A stretch of 64,000 nucleotides of DNA from Micromonospora lupini str. Lupac 08. Its GTDB lineage: Bacteria > Actinomycetota > Actinomycetes > Mycobacteriales > Micromonosporaceae. Within the stretch, counting starts at the first letter, position 1. Every line of letters starts with the position of its first letter. Position numbers and translations under genes: made by a program. The stretch covers positions 343,673-407,672 of the forward strand of contig NZ_HF570108.1 of NCBI RefSeq assembly GCF_000297395.2. Direction: 5' to 3'. This document shows, in pieces, positions 1 through 10,501 of this stretch. The notes beneath the pieces are model-generated. The model ran no database searches. It saw only the letters and a list, made by a program, of their open reading frames with translations, and had not been told where the DNA came from.

Positions 1-133
1 CGCTGCTGCCGCTGCCTTCGCTGCCGCCGCCGCCGCTGCCGCCGCCGCCGCTGCTGCCGCTGCCTTCGCTGCCGCTGCCGCTGCCGCCGCCGCTGCTGCT
101 GCCTTCGCTGCCGCCGCTGCTGCTGCCGCTGCT
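1..133 (-). repeat. Gly/Ser/Glu-coding triplet-rich tract
   Basis: Nearly every codon on the minus strand is AGC, GGC or GAA, arranged as imperfect repeats of GSEGS and GGGGS. It lies inside the HelD-like reading frame (residues 102-145) and stays in frame, so it encodes a flexible linker. It runs off the left edge, so its full length is unknown. Tracts like this can slip during replication. Confidence 0.8.
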
Positions 134-436
134 GTTGTTGGTCGCGCTGGTCGTGCGTCCGGTGGCCGGGTCCTCGTCGCTCGTGGTTCCACCGAAGTCG
201 AGGCGGCCGAAGAACAGCGGAGTGGTGGGGTCGTCGGCCAGTTCGGCCACACGACGGGCCAGCGTGCGGCCGAGCATCTCCGCCGCGTAGGGGTCGCCGG
301 CCACCTGGTCGCCGGTCGAGAAGAGGGCTTCGGCCCGCTCCCGCATCCGGCGGAGCGCCGCACGCGAGGTGGCCAGATGGGCGCGTTCGGCGACCAGGTC
401 CGTGTCGGGGTGGGTGTCCAGGTCAGGTGCGGGCAT
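1..436 (-). CDS. HelD/HelR-like helicase, N-terminal fragment (cut by window edge)
   Basis: Read from an ATG at 436 with GGGA seven bases upstream; 145 residues are visible before the gene leaves the window. Residues 15-80 form an Arg/Leu-rich helical segment ending in PLFFGRLDF (73-81). That arrangement is typical of the N-terminus of HelD/HelR-family superfamily 1 motor proteins, which bind RNA polymerase and help recycle stalled complexes. From about residue 102 the chain is only Ser, Gly and Glu, which explains the GCC/GCT-rich start of the window. Such a linker at this point is unusual for the family, which normally continues into folded sequence. The ATPase motifs lie outside the window, so the family call rests on the N-terminus alone. 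Confidence 0.6.
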   Translation of the reverse strand, partial: MPAPDLDTHPDTDLVAERAHLATSRAALRRMRERAEALFSTGDQVAGDPYAAEMLGRTLARRVAELADDPTTPLFFGRLDFGGTTSDEDPATGRTTSATNNSSGSSSGGSEGSSSGGGSGSGSEGSGSSGGGGSGGGGSEGSGSS

Positions 437-903
437 GCTGACGTCCCATCGTTCACATCTGCTGCGCGCTCGCGTGTCCGGTGGCGGATGGCCGCCCGCC
501 CGGCGCGGTGACGTCCGTTCCGGTGCAGCTCACCTCGGCCGTCAAGCGGGCTGCAACCCTACGCCCTTCCGGAAACCCCTTCCACCGAATTACCGACCAG
601 ACCACCCGTGAGTGCTGGCGTGGCGTATGACGACGTACCGCTGCGGGCACTGCTCCCACGACCATTGCGTGCGGCCCGGTCTGCGGGGCGCGGTACGTCG
701 CGGGCGGGCCTGGGCGCCGGTGTTTGTGGGCCAGCGGGGGCGGGACCATTCTGGGTCGGCTGATCTCGGGCAGGAACGGCAGGCCGGTCTGGCCGCGCCA
801 GTTGGGCCGGCCGGTGTGTCCGGGTCGGCCTGGTAGGCGCGGGCTCCGCCACCGGGCTGGATCGCCGGCTCAGTCGGTTCGCGAAGGGTGAGCCTTGCGG
901 GCC
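437..903. other. Intergenic region, no supported gene
   Basis: This stretch separates the start of the leftward helicase gene from the end of the leftward DUF222 gene. Only short unconserved-looking reading frames occur, among them a 70-residue Cys/His-containing frame near 627-836 with no good ribosome binding site. I see no tRNA, clear terminator or repeat. It should contain the promoter of the helicase gene, near 440-520. Confidence 0.5.
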
Positions 904-2154
904 TCAGCAGCGCCGGTGGTAGAGGTTGCGACGTGGGGTGCGGAGTGGGTCGATCCAGTTGGGCGGGAGGAATTCGGGTCGGCCGTCCGGCGCGATGCGG
1001 ACCGTCCAGTCGCCCCGATGGAGAAGACGGTGATGGTGGCCGCAGAGCAGGACCGCGTTGCCCAGCGTCGTTGCACCGCCGTCGGCCCAGTGGCGGACGT
1101 GGTGACCGTCGCACCAACGGGGTGGTCGGTCGCAGCCAGGGAAGGCGCACCCGCCGTCGCGCAGCACCAACGCGCGCCGCAGGGGTCCGGTGAAGAGCCG
1201 GCGCTGACGCCCGACGTCCAGGATCTGGCTGTTGCCGCCCAGCACGGCTGGCAGCACGGCAGAGTCGCAGGCCAGGCGCCGTACAGCGCCCGGCGTGAGC
1301 CGCGCACCGGTCTCCAGGATGCCCACGCCCATGCCGTTGACCAGTGCATCGAGCGACATGGTGACCACCAGTTGCGGCCGATCCCCGCCGTTGTCGGGTA
1401 GATGGCCGGAGCGCAGTGCCAGCCGGCAGATCTCGCCCAGTGCGTCCGCCCGGCGTTGGCCCGCGCTTCGGTCGTCGTGCTCCCCGGTCGGGGCGCAGAG
1501 TGGATCGATGGCCTCACGCAGCAGGCTCGCGGTCTCGGTGTCGAGGTTTCCGCTGAGGCGTACCTGCCCGTCCTTGGGCTCGGAGAGGGTGACGTGCCGG
1601 CGAGCCTCGGCCCGCTCGGCGGCCCGGTCGAGGGCGGCCAGCTCGGCCTGGTCGGCCAGGTCGGGTGCGACATGCGTGAGGACGCGTTCCCCGAGACGAC
1701 TCAGGATGGTCGGGTCGAAGCGATCGGCCCAGGAGATCAGCAGCTCGGTGGCCTTCTCTGCCACCGCCGGCTCGGCCTCGACCGGCAGGGCCGCGACCGT
1801 CTCCGCCACCACCCGGCCCTGCTCCACGGTGAGGGTGCCGTGGAGCACGGCGTCGCGCACCGTCGGCGGTGCGGCGTCGATGGTGGCGGCGAGCTGGACC
1901 ATCTGCCGGGCCGACCGGCCGGAGAGCCGCAGCCGCTCCCGCAACCAGACGGCGGTGGACGACGCTCCCTGGGCGACGGCGACACCACGTGCGTCCAGCT
2001 CGCGCACCAGAGCGAGCTGGACGGCCGCCAGACGCTGCGCCGCCAGATGGGCCGCGTCGAGCGACGCGAGCAACTCTTCGTCGGGGAGGGCCCACAGCAC
2101 GGCCTCGGCGCAGTCGTCGACGGCACCCGCCGCCTGCGCCAACGCCCTCAACAT
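904..2154 (-). CDS. DUF222 / HNH endonuclease domain protein (13E12-type)
   Basis: A 416-residue protein. The N-terminal three quarters are an Ala/Leu-rich helical DUF222 region. The C-terminus (about 336-379) is an HNH module: a CAFPGC knuckle, then CDGHHVRHW, a GGAT turn, and LLCGHHHRLLH. HNH modules cut DNA using a metal held by the His/Asn residues. Proteins of this architecture are abundant and multi-copy in actinomycetes, and their role is unknown. The ATG at 2154 has no Shine-Dalgarno sequence. A TAATGT hexamer ends six bases before it, so a leaderless transcript is possible. The gene is divergent from the ArsR-type regulator at 2327. Confidence 0.85.
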   Translation of the reverse strand: MLRALAQAAGAVDDCAEAVLWALPDEELLASLDAAHLAAQRLAAVQLALVRELDARGVAVAQGASSTAVWLRERLRLSGRSARQMVQLAATIDAAPPTVRDAVLHGTLTVEQGRVVAETVAALPVEAEPAVAEKATELLISWADRFDPTILSRLGERVLTHVAPDLADQAELAALDRAAERAEARRHVTLSEPKDGQVRLSGNLDTETASLLREAIDPLCAPTGEHDDRSAGQRRADALGEICRLALRSGHLPDNGGDRPQLVVTMSLDALVNGMGVGILETGARLTPGAVRRLACDSAVLPAVLGGNSQILDVGRQRRLFTGPLRRALVLRDGGCAFPGCDRPPRWCDGHHVRHWADGGATTLGNAVLLCGHHHRLLHRGDWTVRIAPDGRPEFLPPNWIDPLRTPRRNLYHRRC

Positions 2155-2326
2155 GCAACAACATTAGAACAGGCGTACGACACTTTCGGCCGAGGAACCC
2201 GACAGCGCGGTCCCCGATCCGACAGTGCGGCTAGGTGGACGGTCGAGGTCGAGGGGGCGCGGTGCTGCGGCTGGCGCAACTCGAGGGGTCATGGCGGGTC
2301 GGGCTGCTGGCCGGGATCATGTGGGC

Positions 2327-2905
2327 ATGACCGAGGCTCGTCCCGAGCCGCGTCGGATGGTCAGTGACCCGCAGGTGATGCGGGCGTTGGCCCATCCGGC
2401 CCGGCTCGCGATCATGGAATATCTGAGTAGCCGCGAGGGTGGCGGTACCGCCACCGAGTGCGCGGAGATCGTCGGGCTGTCGCCGAGCGCGACGAGTTAC
2501 CACCTGCGGGCGCTGGCGAAGTTCGGCCTGGTGCAGCAGGCGCCCAGCCGGGGGGACGCCCGGGAGCGGGTGTGGCAGACGACTAGCTCGAGCCTGATGG
2601 TCGACGCGGGCCGCGAGGCCGGGCCCGAGGCGCGGGCCGCGGAGCAGGCGGTGGTGGAGGCGCACGCCGTGCTGGCCATGGAGCGAACCCGGGAGTGGTC
2701 GCGTCGGGCCGGGGAGGAGCCCGCCGAGTGGTACGACGCCGTGATGTTCAACGAGGCGCTGCTCGTGCTCACGGCGGAGGAGTTGGTGGGGCTGAACGAG
2801 GCAGTCACGGCGCTGCTCAGGCCGTACCAGGCCCGACGCCGAACCGACCCGCCGCCCGGCGCTCGTGCCGTGGCGGTGCAGTACCGGGCGGTGCCGCTGG
2901 CATAG
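2327..2905 (+). CDS. ArsR-type winged-helix transcriptional regulator
   Basis: 192 residues from an ATG at 2327; earlier in-frame starts exist but the family N-terminus fits this one. Residues 15-85 form a winged helix with the ArsR hallmark RALAHPARLAIMEYL, followed by the recognition helix in LSPSATSYHLRAL. No metal-binding Cys cluster is seen, so the signal is probably not a heavy metal. The rest (about 90-192) is helical and acidic and may dimerise. The MFS exporter begins 43 bases downstream on the same strand, so the regulator probably controls that exporter and possibly itself. Which effector it senses cannot be told. Confidence 0.85.
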   Translation: MTEARPEPRRMVSDPQVMRALAHPARLAIMEYLSSREGGGTATECAEIVGLSPSATSYHLRALAKFGLVQQAPSRGDARERVWQTTSSSLMVDAGREAGPEARAAEQAVVEAHAVLAMERTREWSRRAGEEPAEWYDAVMFNEALLVLTAEELVGLNEAVTALLRPYQARRRTDPPPGARAVAVQYRAVPLA

Positions 2906-2948
2906 CCGGGGGTTGTGTCGATCAGTTGTGAAGGATTATTTTCGAAGT

Positions 2949-5290
<2,342 letters not shown>

Positions 5291-5333
5291 GCAGCCGGGT
5301 TGAGCAGCCCGGCTGGGCCGTCCCGGCCGGGCC

Positions 5334-5411
5334 GTGCCGACCCCGCCAGGGCCGCGCCGACCCCGCCGGTTCGTGCCGACCCCGCCAGGGCCGCGCCGAC
5401 CCTGCTGAGGC
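5334..5411. repeat. 39-bp direct repeat, two copies
   Basis: Units at 5334-5372 and 5373-5411 share their first 30 bases exactly (starting GTGCCGACCCCGCCAGGGCC) and then diverge. They sit in the 240-bp gap between the converging mqnA and serine-hydrolase genes. The flanks contain further degenerate copies of the GCCGACCC core. No gene or clean hairpin is visible there. Confidence 0.8.
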
Positions 5412-5530
5412 CGGCCGACCCTGCCGGTCCGAGCTGTCCCTGCTGGGCCGTGCCGGCCACGGCAGCGACTGCCCCGAGCTGGCCTGTAGCCAGGGCCGTG
5501 CCGATCCGCGGCCCTGGCCGTCGTGCGCGA

Positions 5531-6493
5531 TCAGGCTCCCGGGCGGAGCAGTGCCTCGGTGATCTTCTCGCAGTTCTTCATGCCGTAGTCGTAGCCCATG
5601 TTGATCGGGTACTTGACCATCACGCCCATGGTCCAGGTGTCGCCGATGGCCAGGCAGTTGATGTGCATCTCCTGCTCCTTGGTCCGGTTGATCCACCCGT
5701 TCTTGATGGCGATCTTCTTCTGCTCCGCCACCGGGAACGCCTTGCGGATACCGAAGTCACCCGCGCCGCGGACCAGCTTCATCTCGTTGAGCAGCCACTT
5801 GGTCCACTTCGGTCCGGCGGCGGTGCCGGTGGCGATGCAGTTGCCCAGCCGCGCGGTGTCGCGGGGCGAGAGCGCCGTTCGGCTCCAGCCCTTGTCGGGG
5901 GCGACGCTGCTGTCGGTCAGCTTGCACATGGAGATCAGTCGCTTGATCGAGGCGTCCCGGTCGACCTCGTTGTAGAACTGTTCGGCCCGGGTGTTGTCGC
6001 TGTCCCGGATGATCCGGGTGGCGTCGGCGAGCTTCGCGTCGCTCGGCGTCCGGCCGGCGTCGGCGGAGCGGCGCAGGTAGTCGGCGACGATCCAGGATTT
6101 GATCATGGAGGCGGTGGTGCTGGTCTCGCCCATGTTCTTCGAGCCGATGATCTTCCCGGTCCGCCGGTCGAGCACGCTCCAGGAGTACCAACCCTGGATG
6201 TCGAGTTTGAGGTCCTTGGCCTGGAACGGCAGCGGCGCCAGCGAGGGGCTGGGGCTCGGCGACGGCGGGGACGGCTGACGGGCACTGCGGTCGGTCGCCG
6301 CGCCGGTCTGCCGGTCACTTGTCGTCGCCTCGGAATCACCCCACTGGGCGGCCGCGGACGACTCGAACGGCGACCCGGGCAGCAGCCGTAGCGACACCAG
6401 TACCAGCCCGATGAGGATGACCGCGACAGCGATCAGGCGCAGCGGTGAGGTCTCGCCCGCACCGCGCCGGGCGGCCCGCCGGTTGCCGGCCAT
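5531..6493 (-). CDS. Membrane-anchored serine hydrolase, beta-lactamase/PBP-like (paralogue 1)
   Basis: 320 residues from an ATG at 6493-6491 that overlaps the upstream stop as TGATG; longer frames only read across the neighbour in a wrong frame. One N-terminal membrane segment (18-38) is followed by a Ser/Pro linker (70-90). The catalytic-type domain has the penicilloyl-serine triad of motifs: S129-x-x-K132 (SMIK), S165-D166-N167, and K264-N265-G266 where K-T-G is usual. It is therefore probably exported and held outside the membrane. It may be a penicillin-binding-like or inactive relative; true beta-lactamase activity is not shown. It forms an operon with its paralogue at 6493-7491. Confidence 0.8.
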   Translation of the reverse strand: MAGNRRAARRGAGETSPLRLIAVAVILIGLVLVSLRLLPGSPFESSAAAQWGDSEATTSDRQTGAATDRSARQPSPPSPSPSPSLAPLPFQAKDLKLDIQGWYSWSVLDRRTGKIIGSKNMGETSTTASMIKSWIVADYLRRSADAGRTPSDAKLADATRIIRDSDNTRAEQFYNEVDRDASIKRLISMCKLTDSSVAPDKGWSRTALSPRDTARLGNCIATGTAAGPKWTKWLLNEMKLVRGAGDFGIRKAFPVAEQKKIAIKNGWINRTKEQEMHINCLAIGDTWTMGVMVKYPINMGYDYGMKNCEKITEALLRPGA

Positions 6494-7491
6494 CAGAGCT
6501 TCCCGACCGGTTGCTGCGGCACCTTGAGCGCGGCGCCCGGCTGCGGGGTGACCAGTTGGGTAGCCACGCTGGCGCACACCTTCGCACCGTAGTCCAGACC
6601 GCTCCTGATCGGGTAGCGCAGCATCACGGCGAGGCTCCACTTGCCGGTGACGGCGAGGCAGTTGACGTGCCAGTTCGCGTCGTAGCCGATCTGCGTCCAC
6701 CCGTTCTTGATGCTGACCGGCCCCTGCGCGGTGATCGACTTCGGCAGGCCGTTGATGATCCCCCATCGACCGCCCCCAGACCTGGCTTTCTGGTCCTTGG
6801 CGGCGGTGGTCCCCGTGACGTGGCTCATCTCGTTGAGCACCCACTTCGTCCACTTGGGGCCGGCGGCCTTGCCGTCGGCGATGCAGTCGCCGAGTCGGAC
6901 GGCGTCGCGGGGGGACATGCGGGTGAAGCTCCACCAGCCCTCGTACTTCGGCACGTTGCCGCGCTTGGTGTCGGTCAGGCCGCAGATGCTGATCGCGCGC
7001 TTGATCACCGGGCCCGGTTGCCCGCCGGGCGGGACGGTGTACGAGCCGCCGGCGGCCTTGTAGACCGTGTTGGCCGCGTCGTCATTGCTGTCCCGGATGG
7101 CGGCGCTGGCCGCCTTCTTCATGGTCACCGGCGGCTCTTTGTCCTTGAGCTGTCGCAGGTAGTCGGAGACGATCCACGCCTTGAGCATCGACTCGGTGGA
7201 ACTGGTCGCGGCCATGTTCGCCGACCCGGAGATCTTGCCGGTCTGTCGGTCCATCAGCGCCCACGAGAAGAACTGACCCTTGAAGGCCACCGACACCGGG
7301 CCGGCGGCCAGCGTGGGTGGTGGCGGCGGGGTGGGTGCCGGCGCGGCGACGCTGCTGCTGGCGGCACCGCCGCCGCCACCGCCGCCGCTGCTGTCGTCGG
7401 CGGAGAGGCGGGCGTACGCGGTGGGAACCAGCAGCACGCCACCGAGGAGAACCGCCACGACGGCGAGCACCAGAGTCACGCGGGATCGCAT
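6493..7491 (-). CDS. Exported serine hydrolase, beta-lactamase/PBP-like (paralogue 2)
   Basis: 332 residues. A signal-like hydrophobic segment (5-26) ends near TAYA, followed by a poly-Gly/Ser and Pro-rich linker (34-60), so it is either secreted or membrane-tethered. Active-site motifs are S101-M-L-K104, then S135-N136-D137 (order changed from the usual SDN), and K262-N263-G264 instead of K-T-G. Blocks such as SPRDAVRLGDCIADG and GPKWTKWVLNEM match the downstream paralogue, so the pair arose by tandem duplication. It is the first gene of the two-gene operon; its promoter should lie in 7492-7700. Function uncertain. Confidence 0.8.
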   Translation of the reverse strand: MRSRVTLVLAVVAVLLGGVLLVPTAYARLSADDSSGGGGGGGAASSSVAAPAPTPPPPPTLAAGPVSVAFKGQFFSWALMDRQTGKISGSANMAATSSTESMLKAWIVSDYLRQLKDKEPPVTMKKAASAAIRDSNDDAANTVYKAAGGSYTVPPGGQPGPVIKRAISICGLTDTKRGNVPKYEGWWSFTRMSPRDAVRLGDCIADGKAAGPKWTKWVLNEMSHVTGTTAAKDQKARSGGGRWGIINGLPKSITAQGPVSIKNGWTQIGYDANWHVNCLAVTGKWSLAVMLRYPIRSGLDYGAKVCASVATQLVTPQPGAALKVPQQPVGKL

Positions 7492-7862
7492 GAGTTGGGT
7501 GAGCTCCAGATGTCAGGGCCGGGGGGACCGGCTTCGTTGTCCGGGGCGACCGGTGCGTACGCCGAGGCCGGGGGAGGTGGCCTCTGTGGAGCCGGCGAGA
7601 GGGCAGCCGATCGTGTGACCGGCAGAAGTCTACGTCCGAGCGGGCCGGCTGCCAGGGTTCGACACCGTTGAACGTTCGATATGGGGGCAAATTCCGGTCG
7701 GTATGCGGTTTCTAGGAGGTTTCATCTTCTGCCGGTGACCCAAGTCATAGGTGAATGGGTTGCGCTGCGTGGTCGGGAAATGCCCAACGGTGACGGAACG
7801 TGACTCGGGTTTCCTGTTACACCCCCTAGTGCTTCGGGGCGCAAGCTGTAACACTTGTCAGT
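7492..7862. other. Divergent promoter region between serine hydrolases and paa operon
   Basis: 371 bases without a gene. It must hold the leftward promoter of the serine-hydrolase pair and the rightward promoter of paaABCDE. The right part is less GC-rich than its surroundings and contains an inverted repeat at 7815-7853. No RNA gene is evident. Confidence 0.6.
7815..7853 (+). promoter_or_regulatory. Inverted repeat upstream of paaA, candidate operator
   Basis: TGTTACA (7815-7821) and TGTAACA (7847-7853) form a perfect 7-bp inverted repeat separated by 25 bases, ending ten bases before the paaA ATG. Its position overlaps the expected promoter and start region. paa operons are usually repressed by a regulator released by phenylacetyl-CoA, but no such regulator gene lies in this window, so the binding protein is unknown. 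Confidence 0.45.
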
Positions 7863-8942
7863 ATGTATGGCAACGACTTCTCCGCCCCCGGCGACGCACC
7901 GGACGACACGCCCGGCGCCGGCCTGCTCGGCGAGGTCGAGGCGGCCGAGGCGGAGCTGCGCGCCGCCGCCGCGCGTCAGCGCCGCGGCGGCCCCGCGCCG
8001 GACGAGGACCTGGCGGCGTACTTCACCGAGGTGGTCGACGCGGAGCAGAAGATCGAGCCGCGCGACTGGATGCCCGAGGCGTACCGCCGGACGTTGATCC
8101 GGCAGATCGCCCAGCACGCCCACTCCGAGATCATCGGCATGCAGCCGGAGGGCAACTGGATCAGTCGGGCGCCCTCGCTCAAGCGCAAGGCGATCCTGCT
8201 GGCCAAGGTCCAGGACGAGGCCGGCCACGGTCTCTACCTGTACGCCGCCGCCGAGACCCTCGGCATCAGCCGCGACGAACTGGTCCAGCTGCTGCTCGAC
8301 GGCCGGCAGAAGTACAGCTCGATCTTCAACTACCCCACGTTGACCTGGGCGGACGTGGGCGCGATCGGCTGGCTGGTGGACGGCGCGGCGATCGTCAACC
8401 AGGTGCCGCTGTGCCGGTGCTCCTACGGCCCGTACGCGCGGGCGATGATCCGGGTCTGCAAGGAGGAGTCGTTCCACCAGCGCCAGGGCTACGAGATCCT
8501 GCACACCCTGGCGCACGGCACCCCGGAGCAGCAGGCCATGGCGCAGGACGCGGTGGACCGCTGGTGGTACCCGTCGCTCGCCATGTTCGGCCCGCCGGAC
8601 GGCGACTCCACCCACTCCGCCCAGTCGATGGCCTGGAAGATCAAGCGCTTCTCCAACGACGACCTGCGCCAACGCTTCGTCGACATGTGCGTCCAGCAGG
8701 CGGAGGTTCTCGGGCTGCGCATCCCCGACGACGACCTGCGCTGGAACGAGGAACGGCAGGCGTATGACTACAGCCAGCCCGACTACGACGAGCTGATGCA
8801 GGTCATCAAGGGCAACGGGCCGTGCAACCGGGAGCGGATGGCGCACCGCCGGGCCGCCCACGCCGACGGCGCATGGGTACGCGAGGCCGCCGCGGCGTAC
8901 GCCGCCAAGCGGGCGGACAAGAGGGAGAAGGTGGCCGCGTGA
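7863..8942 (+). CDS. paaA: Phenylacetyl-CoA epoxidase catalytic subunit PaaA
   Basis: 359 residues, a little longer than typical PaaA because of an acidic, Ala-rich N-terminal extension of about 40 residues. The di-iron site is visible as two carboxylate-His motifs, D118-EAG-H122 and E201-ES-FH205, in a four-helix ferritin-like fold. With PaaC it forms the oxygenase core that converts phenylacetyl-CoA to the ring 1,2-epoxide, using electrons from PaaE. The ATG at 7863 has no Shine-Dalgarno sequence before it (AACACTTGTCAGT), so initiation may be leaderless. It is the first gene of a tight operon: its stop overlaps the paaB GTG as GTGA. Confidence 0.95.
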   Translation: MYGNDFSAPGDAPDDTPGAGLLGEVEAAEAELRAAAARQRRGGPAPDEDLAAYFTEVVDAEQKIEPRDWMPEAYRRTLIRQIAQHAHSEIIGMQPEGNWISRAPSLKRKAILLAKVQDEAGHGLYLYAAAETLGISRDELVQLLLDGRQKYSSIFNYPTLTWADVGAIGWLVDGAAIVNQVPLCRCSYGPYARAMIRVCKEESFHQRQGYEILHTLAHGTPEQQAMAQDAVDRWWYPSLAMFGPPDGDSTHSAQSMAWKIKRFSNDDLRQRFVDMCVQQAEVLGLRIPDDDLRWNEERQAYDYSQPDYDELMQVIKGNGPCNRERMAHRRAAHADGAWVREAAAAYAAKRADKREKVAA

Positions 8943-9226
8943 GCAACGAGCACTCGCCTCTGTGGGAGGTCTTCGTGCGGGCGCGACGCGGGCTGTCGCA
9001 CACCCACGTCGGCAGCCTGCACGCCCCGGACGCCGAGCTGGCCCTGCGCAACGCCCGTGACCTCTACACCCGCCGACAGGAGGGTGTGTCGATCTGGGTG
9101 GTGCCGGCGGGGTCGATCACCGCGTCCAGCCCGGACGAGAAGGACGCCTTCTTCGACCCGGCCGCCGACAAGGTCTACCGCCACCCCACCTTCTACGAGG
9201 TGCCGGACGGGGTGGCACACCTGTGA
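8939..9226 (+). CDS. paaB: Phenylacetyl-CoA epoxidase subunit PaaB
   Basis: 95 residues, the normal PaaB length, from a GTG overlapping the paaA stop by four bases. The sequence opens with the family signature [20 protein letters not shown] and contains the conserved ARDLYTRR and SIWVVPA segments. PaaB is a small non-catalytic bridging subunit of the PaaABCE complex that is needed for activity. A short repeated element follows its stop codon directly, replacing the gene overlap seen at the other paa junctions. Confidence 0.95.
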   Translation: MSNEHSPLWEVFVRARRGLSHTHVGSLHAPDAELALRNARDLYTRRQEGVSIWVVPAGSITASSPDEKDAFFDPAADKVYRHPTFYEVPDGVAHL

Positions 9227-9302
9227 GCGAGCGGAGCGAGCGAACCAGCCAGCCCAGCAACGGGGCGCTTCGCGCCGCCGCCGAGCGAAGCGAGGTGGTG
9301 GC
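9223..9302 (+). repeat. Intercistronic repeat element between paaB and paaC
   Basis: The element begins at the GTGA holding the paaB stop and runs to the paaC GTG. It starts with the self-similar GAGCGAGCGGAGCGAGCGAAC and ends with GAGCGAAGCGAGGTGGTGGC, which supplies the paaC ribosome binding site. It resembles the elements at 21168 and 32799, which also start exactly at stop codons. I see no open frame in it. Confidence 0.65.
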
Positions 9303-10028
9303 GTGAACGGGCCGTTCGACTTCGCGCTCGCCCTCGGCGACGACGCGCTGATCGCGGCGCAGCGGCTGGCCGAGTGGACGACCCGCGCGCCGGAGATGGA
9401 AGAGGACATCGCGCTGGCCAACATCGCCCTCGACCAGCTCGGCGCTGCCCGCCTGCTGCTGTCGTACGCGGGTGAGCTGGAGGCGGCAGGTCGGGACGAG
9501 GACGCGCTGGCGTACCTGCGTGACGACCGCGAGTTCCGCAACGTGCTGCTTGTCGAGCTGCCCAACGGCGACTTCGCGGTGACCATGGCGAAGTTGTTCT
9601 TCCTGGCGGCGTACCAGTTGCCGCTCTACACCGCGCTCGCGTCCTGCCCGGACGAGCGGCTGGCCGCCATCGGTGCGAAGGCGCGCAAGGAGTCGGCGTA
9701 CCACCTGGACCACGGCGCGCTGTGGGTCAAGCGGCTCGGCGACGGCACCGAGGAGTCGCACCGCCGGATGCAGGAGGCCGTGGACCACGTCTGGCCGTAC
9801 ACCCACGAGCTGTTCGCCGCGGACCCGGCGGCGCCTGTCGACCCGGCGGGCCTGCGGCCCGCGTTCGACGAGACCGTCGGCCCGGTGCTGGCCGAGGCGA
9901 CGCTCACCCGACCGGAGCGCGGCTGGGCTCCGACGAGCGGGCGGGCCGGCGTGCACACCGAGCACCTGTCCTACCTGCTGGCCGAGATGCAGGTGCTGCA
10001 CCGCGCCCACCCCGGGGCGAAGTGGTGA
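9303..10028 (+). CDS. paaC: Phenylacetyl-CoA epoxidase structural subunit PaaC
   Basis: 241 residues from a GTG at 9303, preceded by GAGGTGG in the repeat element. It is a ferritin-like helical protein related to PaaA. Family blocks include ALANIALDQLGAARLLL near the N-terminus, the ELPNGDFAVTM segment and ARKESAYHLDHGALWV in the middle. PaaC pairs with PaaA as a structural subunit. It lacks the complete di-iron ligand set, as expected for the family. Its stop overlaps the paaD GTG (GTGA at 10025-10028). Confidence 0.94.
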   Translation: MNGPFDFALALGDDALIAAQRLAEWTTRAPEMEEDIALANIALDQLGAARLLLSYAGELEAAGRDEDALAYLRDDREFRNVLLVELPNGDFAVTMAKLFFLAAYQLPLYTALASCPDERLAAIGAKARKESAYHLDHGALWVKRLGDGTEESHRRMQEAVDHVWPYTHELFAADPAAPVDPAGLRPAFDETVGPVLAEATLTRPERGWAPTSGRAGVHTEHLSYLLAEMQVLHRAHPGAKW

Positions 10029-10501
10029 CCGACGCGCGAATGGCGGCGGCGAGCGTGGTGGACCCGGAGATCCGGGTGATCACCATCGACGAGCTGGGGA
10101 TCCTGCGCGCGGTCGAGGAGGACGGGGCCAGCGGACGGGTCACCGTGACCATCACTCCGACGTACACGGGCTGCCCCGCCATGGACGTGATCCGGGCGGA
10201 CGTGCGGCGCGCGCTGGCCGCCGCCGGTTATCCGGACGCCGAGGTGCGGACGGTCTACAGCCCACCGTGGAGCACCGACTGGATCTCCGACGGCGGGCGG
10301 GCCAAGTTGGCCGCCGCCGGGATCGCCCCGCCGGCCCCGGCGCCCACGCCGGGCGTGGTGGCGCTGACCCTCGCGGTCCGCTGCCCGCTCTGCGGCTCGC
10401 CGGACACCGAGCAGGTCAGCCGGTTCGGCTCGACCGCGTGCAAGGCGTTGTGGCGCTGCCGTTCCTGCTCCGAACCCTTCGACCACCTGAAGGCGCTGTG
10501 A
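10025..10501 (+). CDS. paaD: PaaD, assembly factor of the phenylacetyl-CoA epoxidase
   Basis: 158 residues. The N-terminal two thirds form a DUF59/MIP18-type domain (VDPEIRVITIDELGILR, then TPTYTGCPAMDVI), a fold used in iron-sulfur cluster assembly. The C-terminus has a four-cysteine knuckle: CPLCGS, then CKALWRCRSC. PaaD is needed for maturation of the epoxidase, probably at the PaaE iron-sulfur centre, though its exact role is not settled in the family. Both ends overlap neighbours by four bases as GTGA, so translation is probably coupled. Confidence 0.93.
   Translation: MTDARMAAASVVDPEIRVITIDELGILRAVEEDGASGRVTVTITPTYTGCPAMDVIRADVRRALAAAGYPDAEVRTVYSPPWSTDWISDGGRAKLAAAGIAPPAPAPTPGVVALTLAVRCPLCGSPDTEQVSRFGSTACKALWRCRSCSEPFDHLKAL

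Noticed and set aside
1..133. CRISPR-like or noncoding triplet repeat
   Set aside because: The repeat is in frame with the helicase gene and encodes a Gly/Ser/Glu linker; no spacers.
627..836. Small Cys/His-containing frame in the 437-903 gap
   Set aside because: No ribosome binding site, the Cys/His motif is confined to the first residues, and the rest is low-complexity Arg/Gly.
5531..7491. Calling the two serine hydrolases antibiotic-resistance beta-lactamases
   Set aside because: The K-T-G motif is changed in both, and SDN in one; no evidence for beta-lactam hydrolysis.
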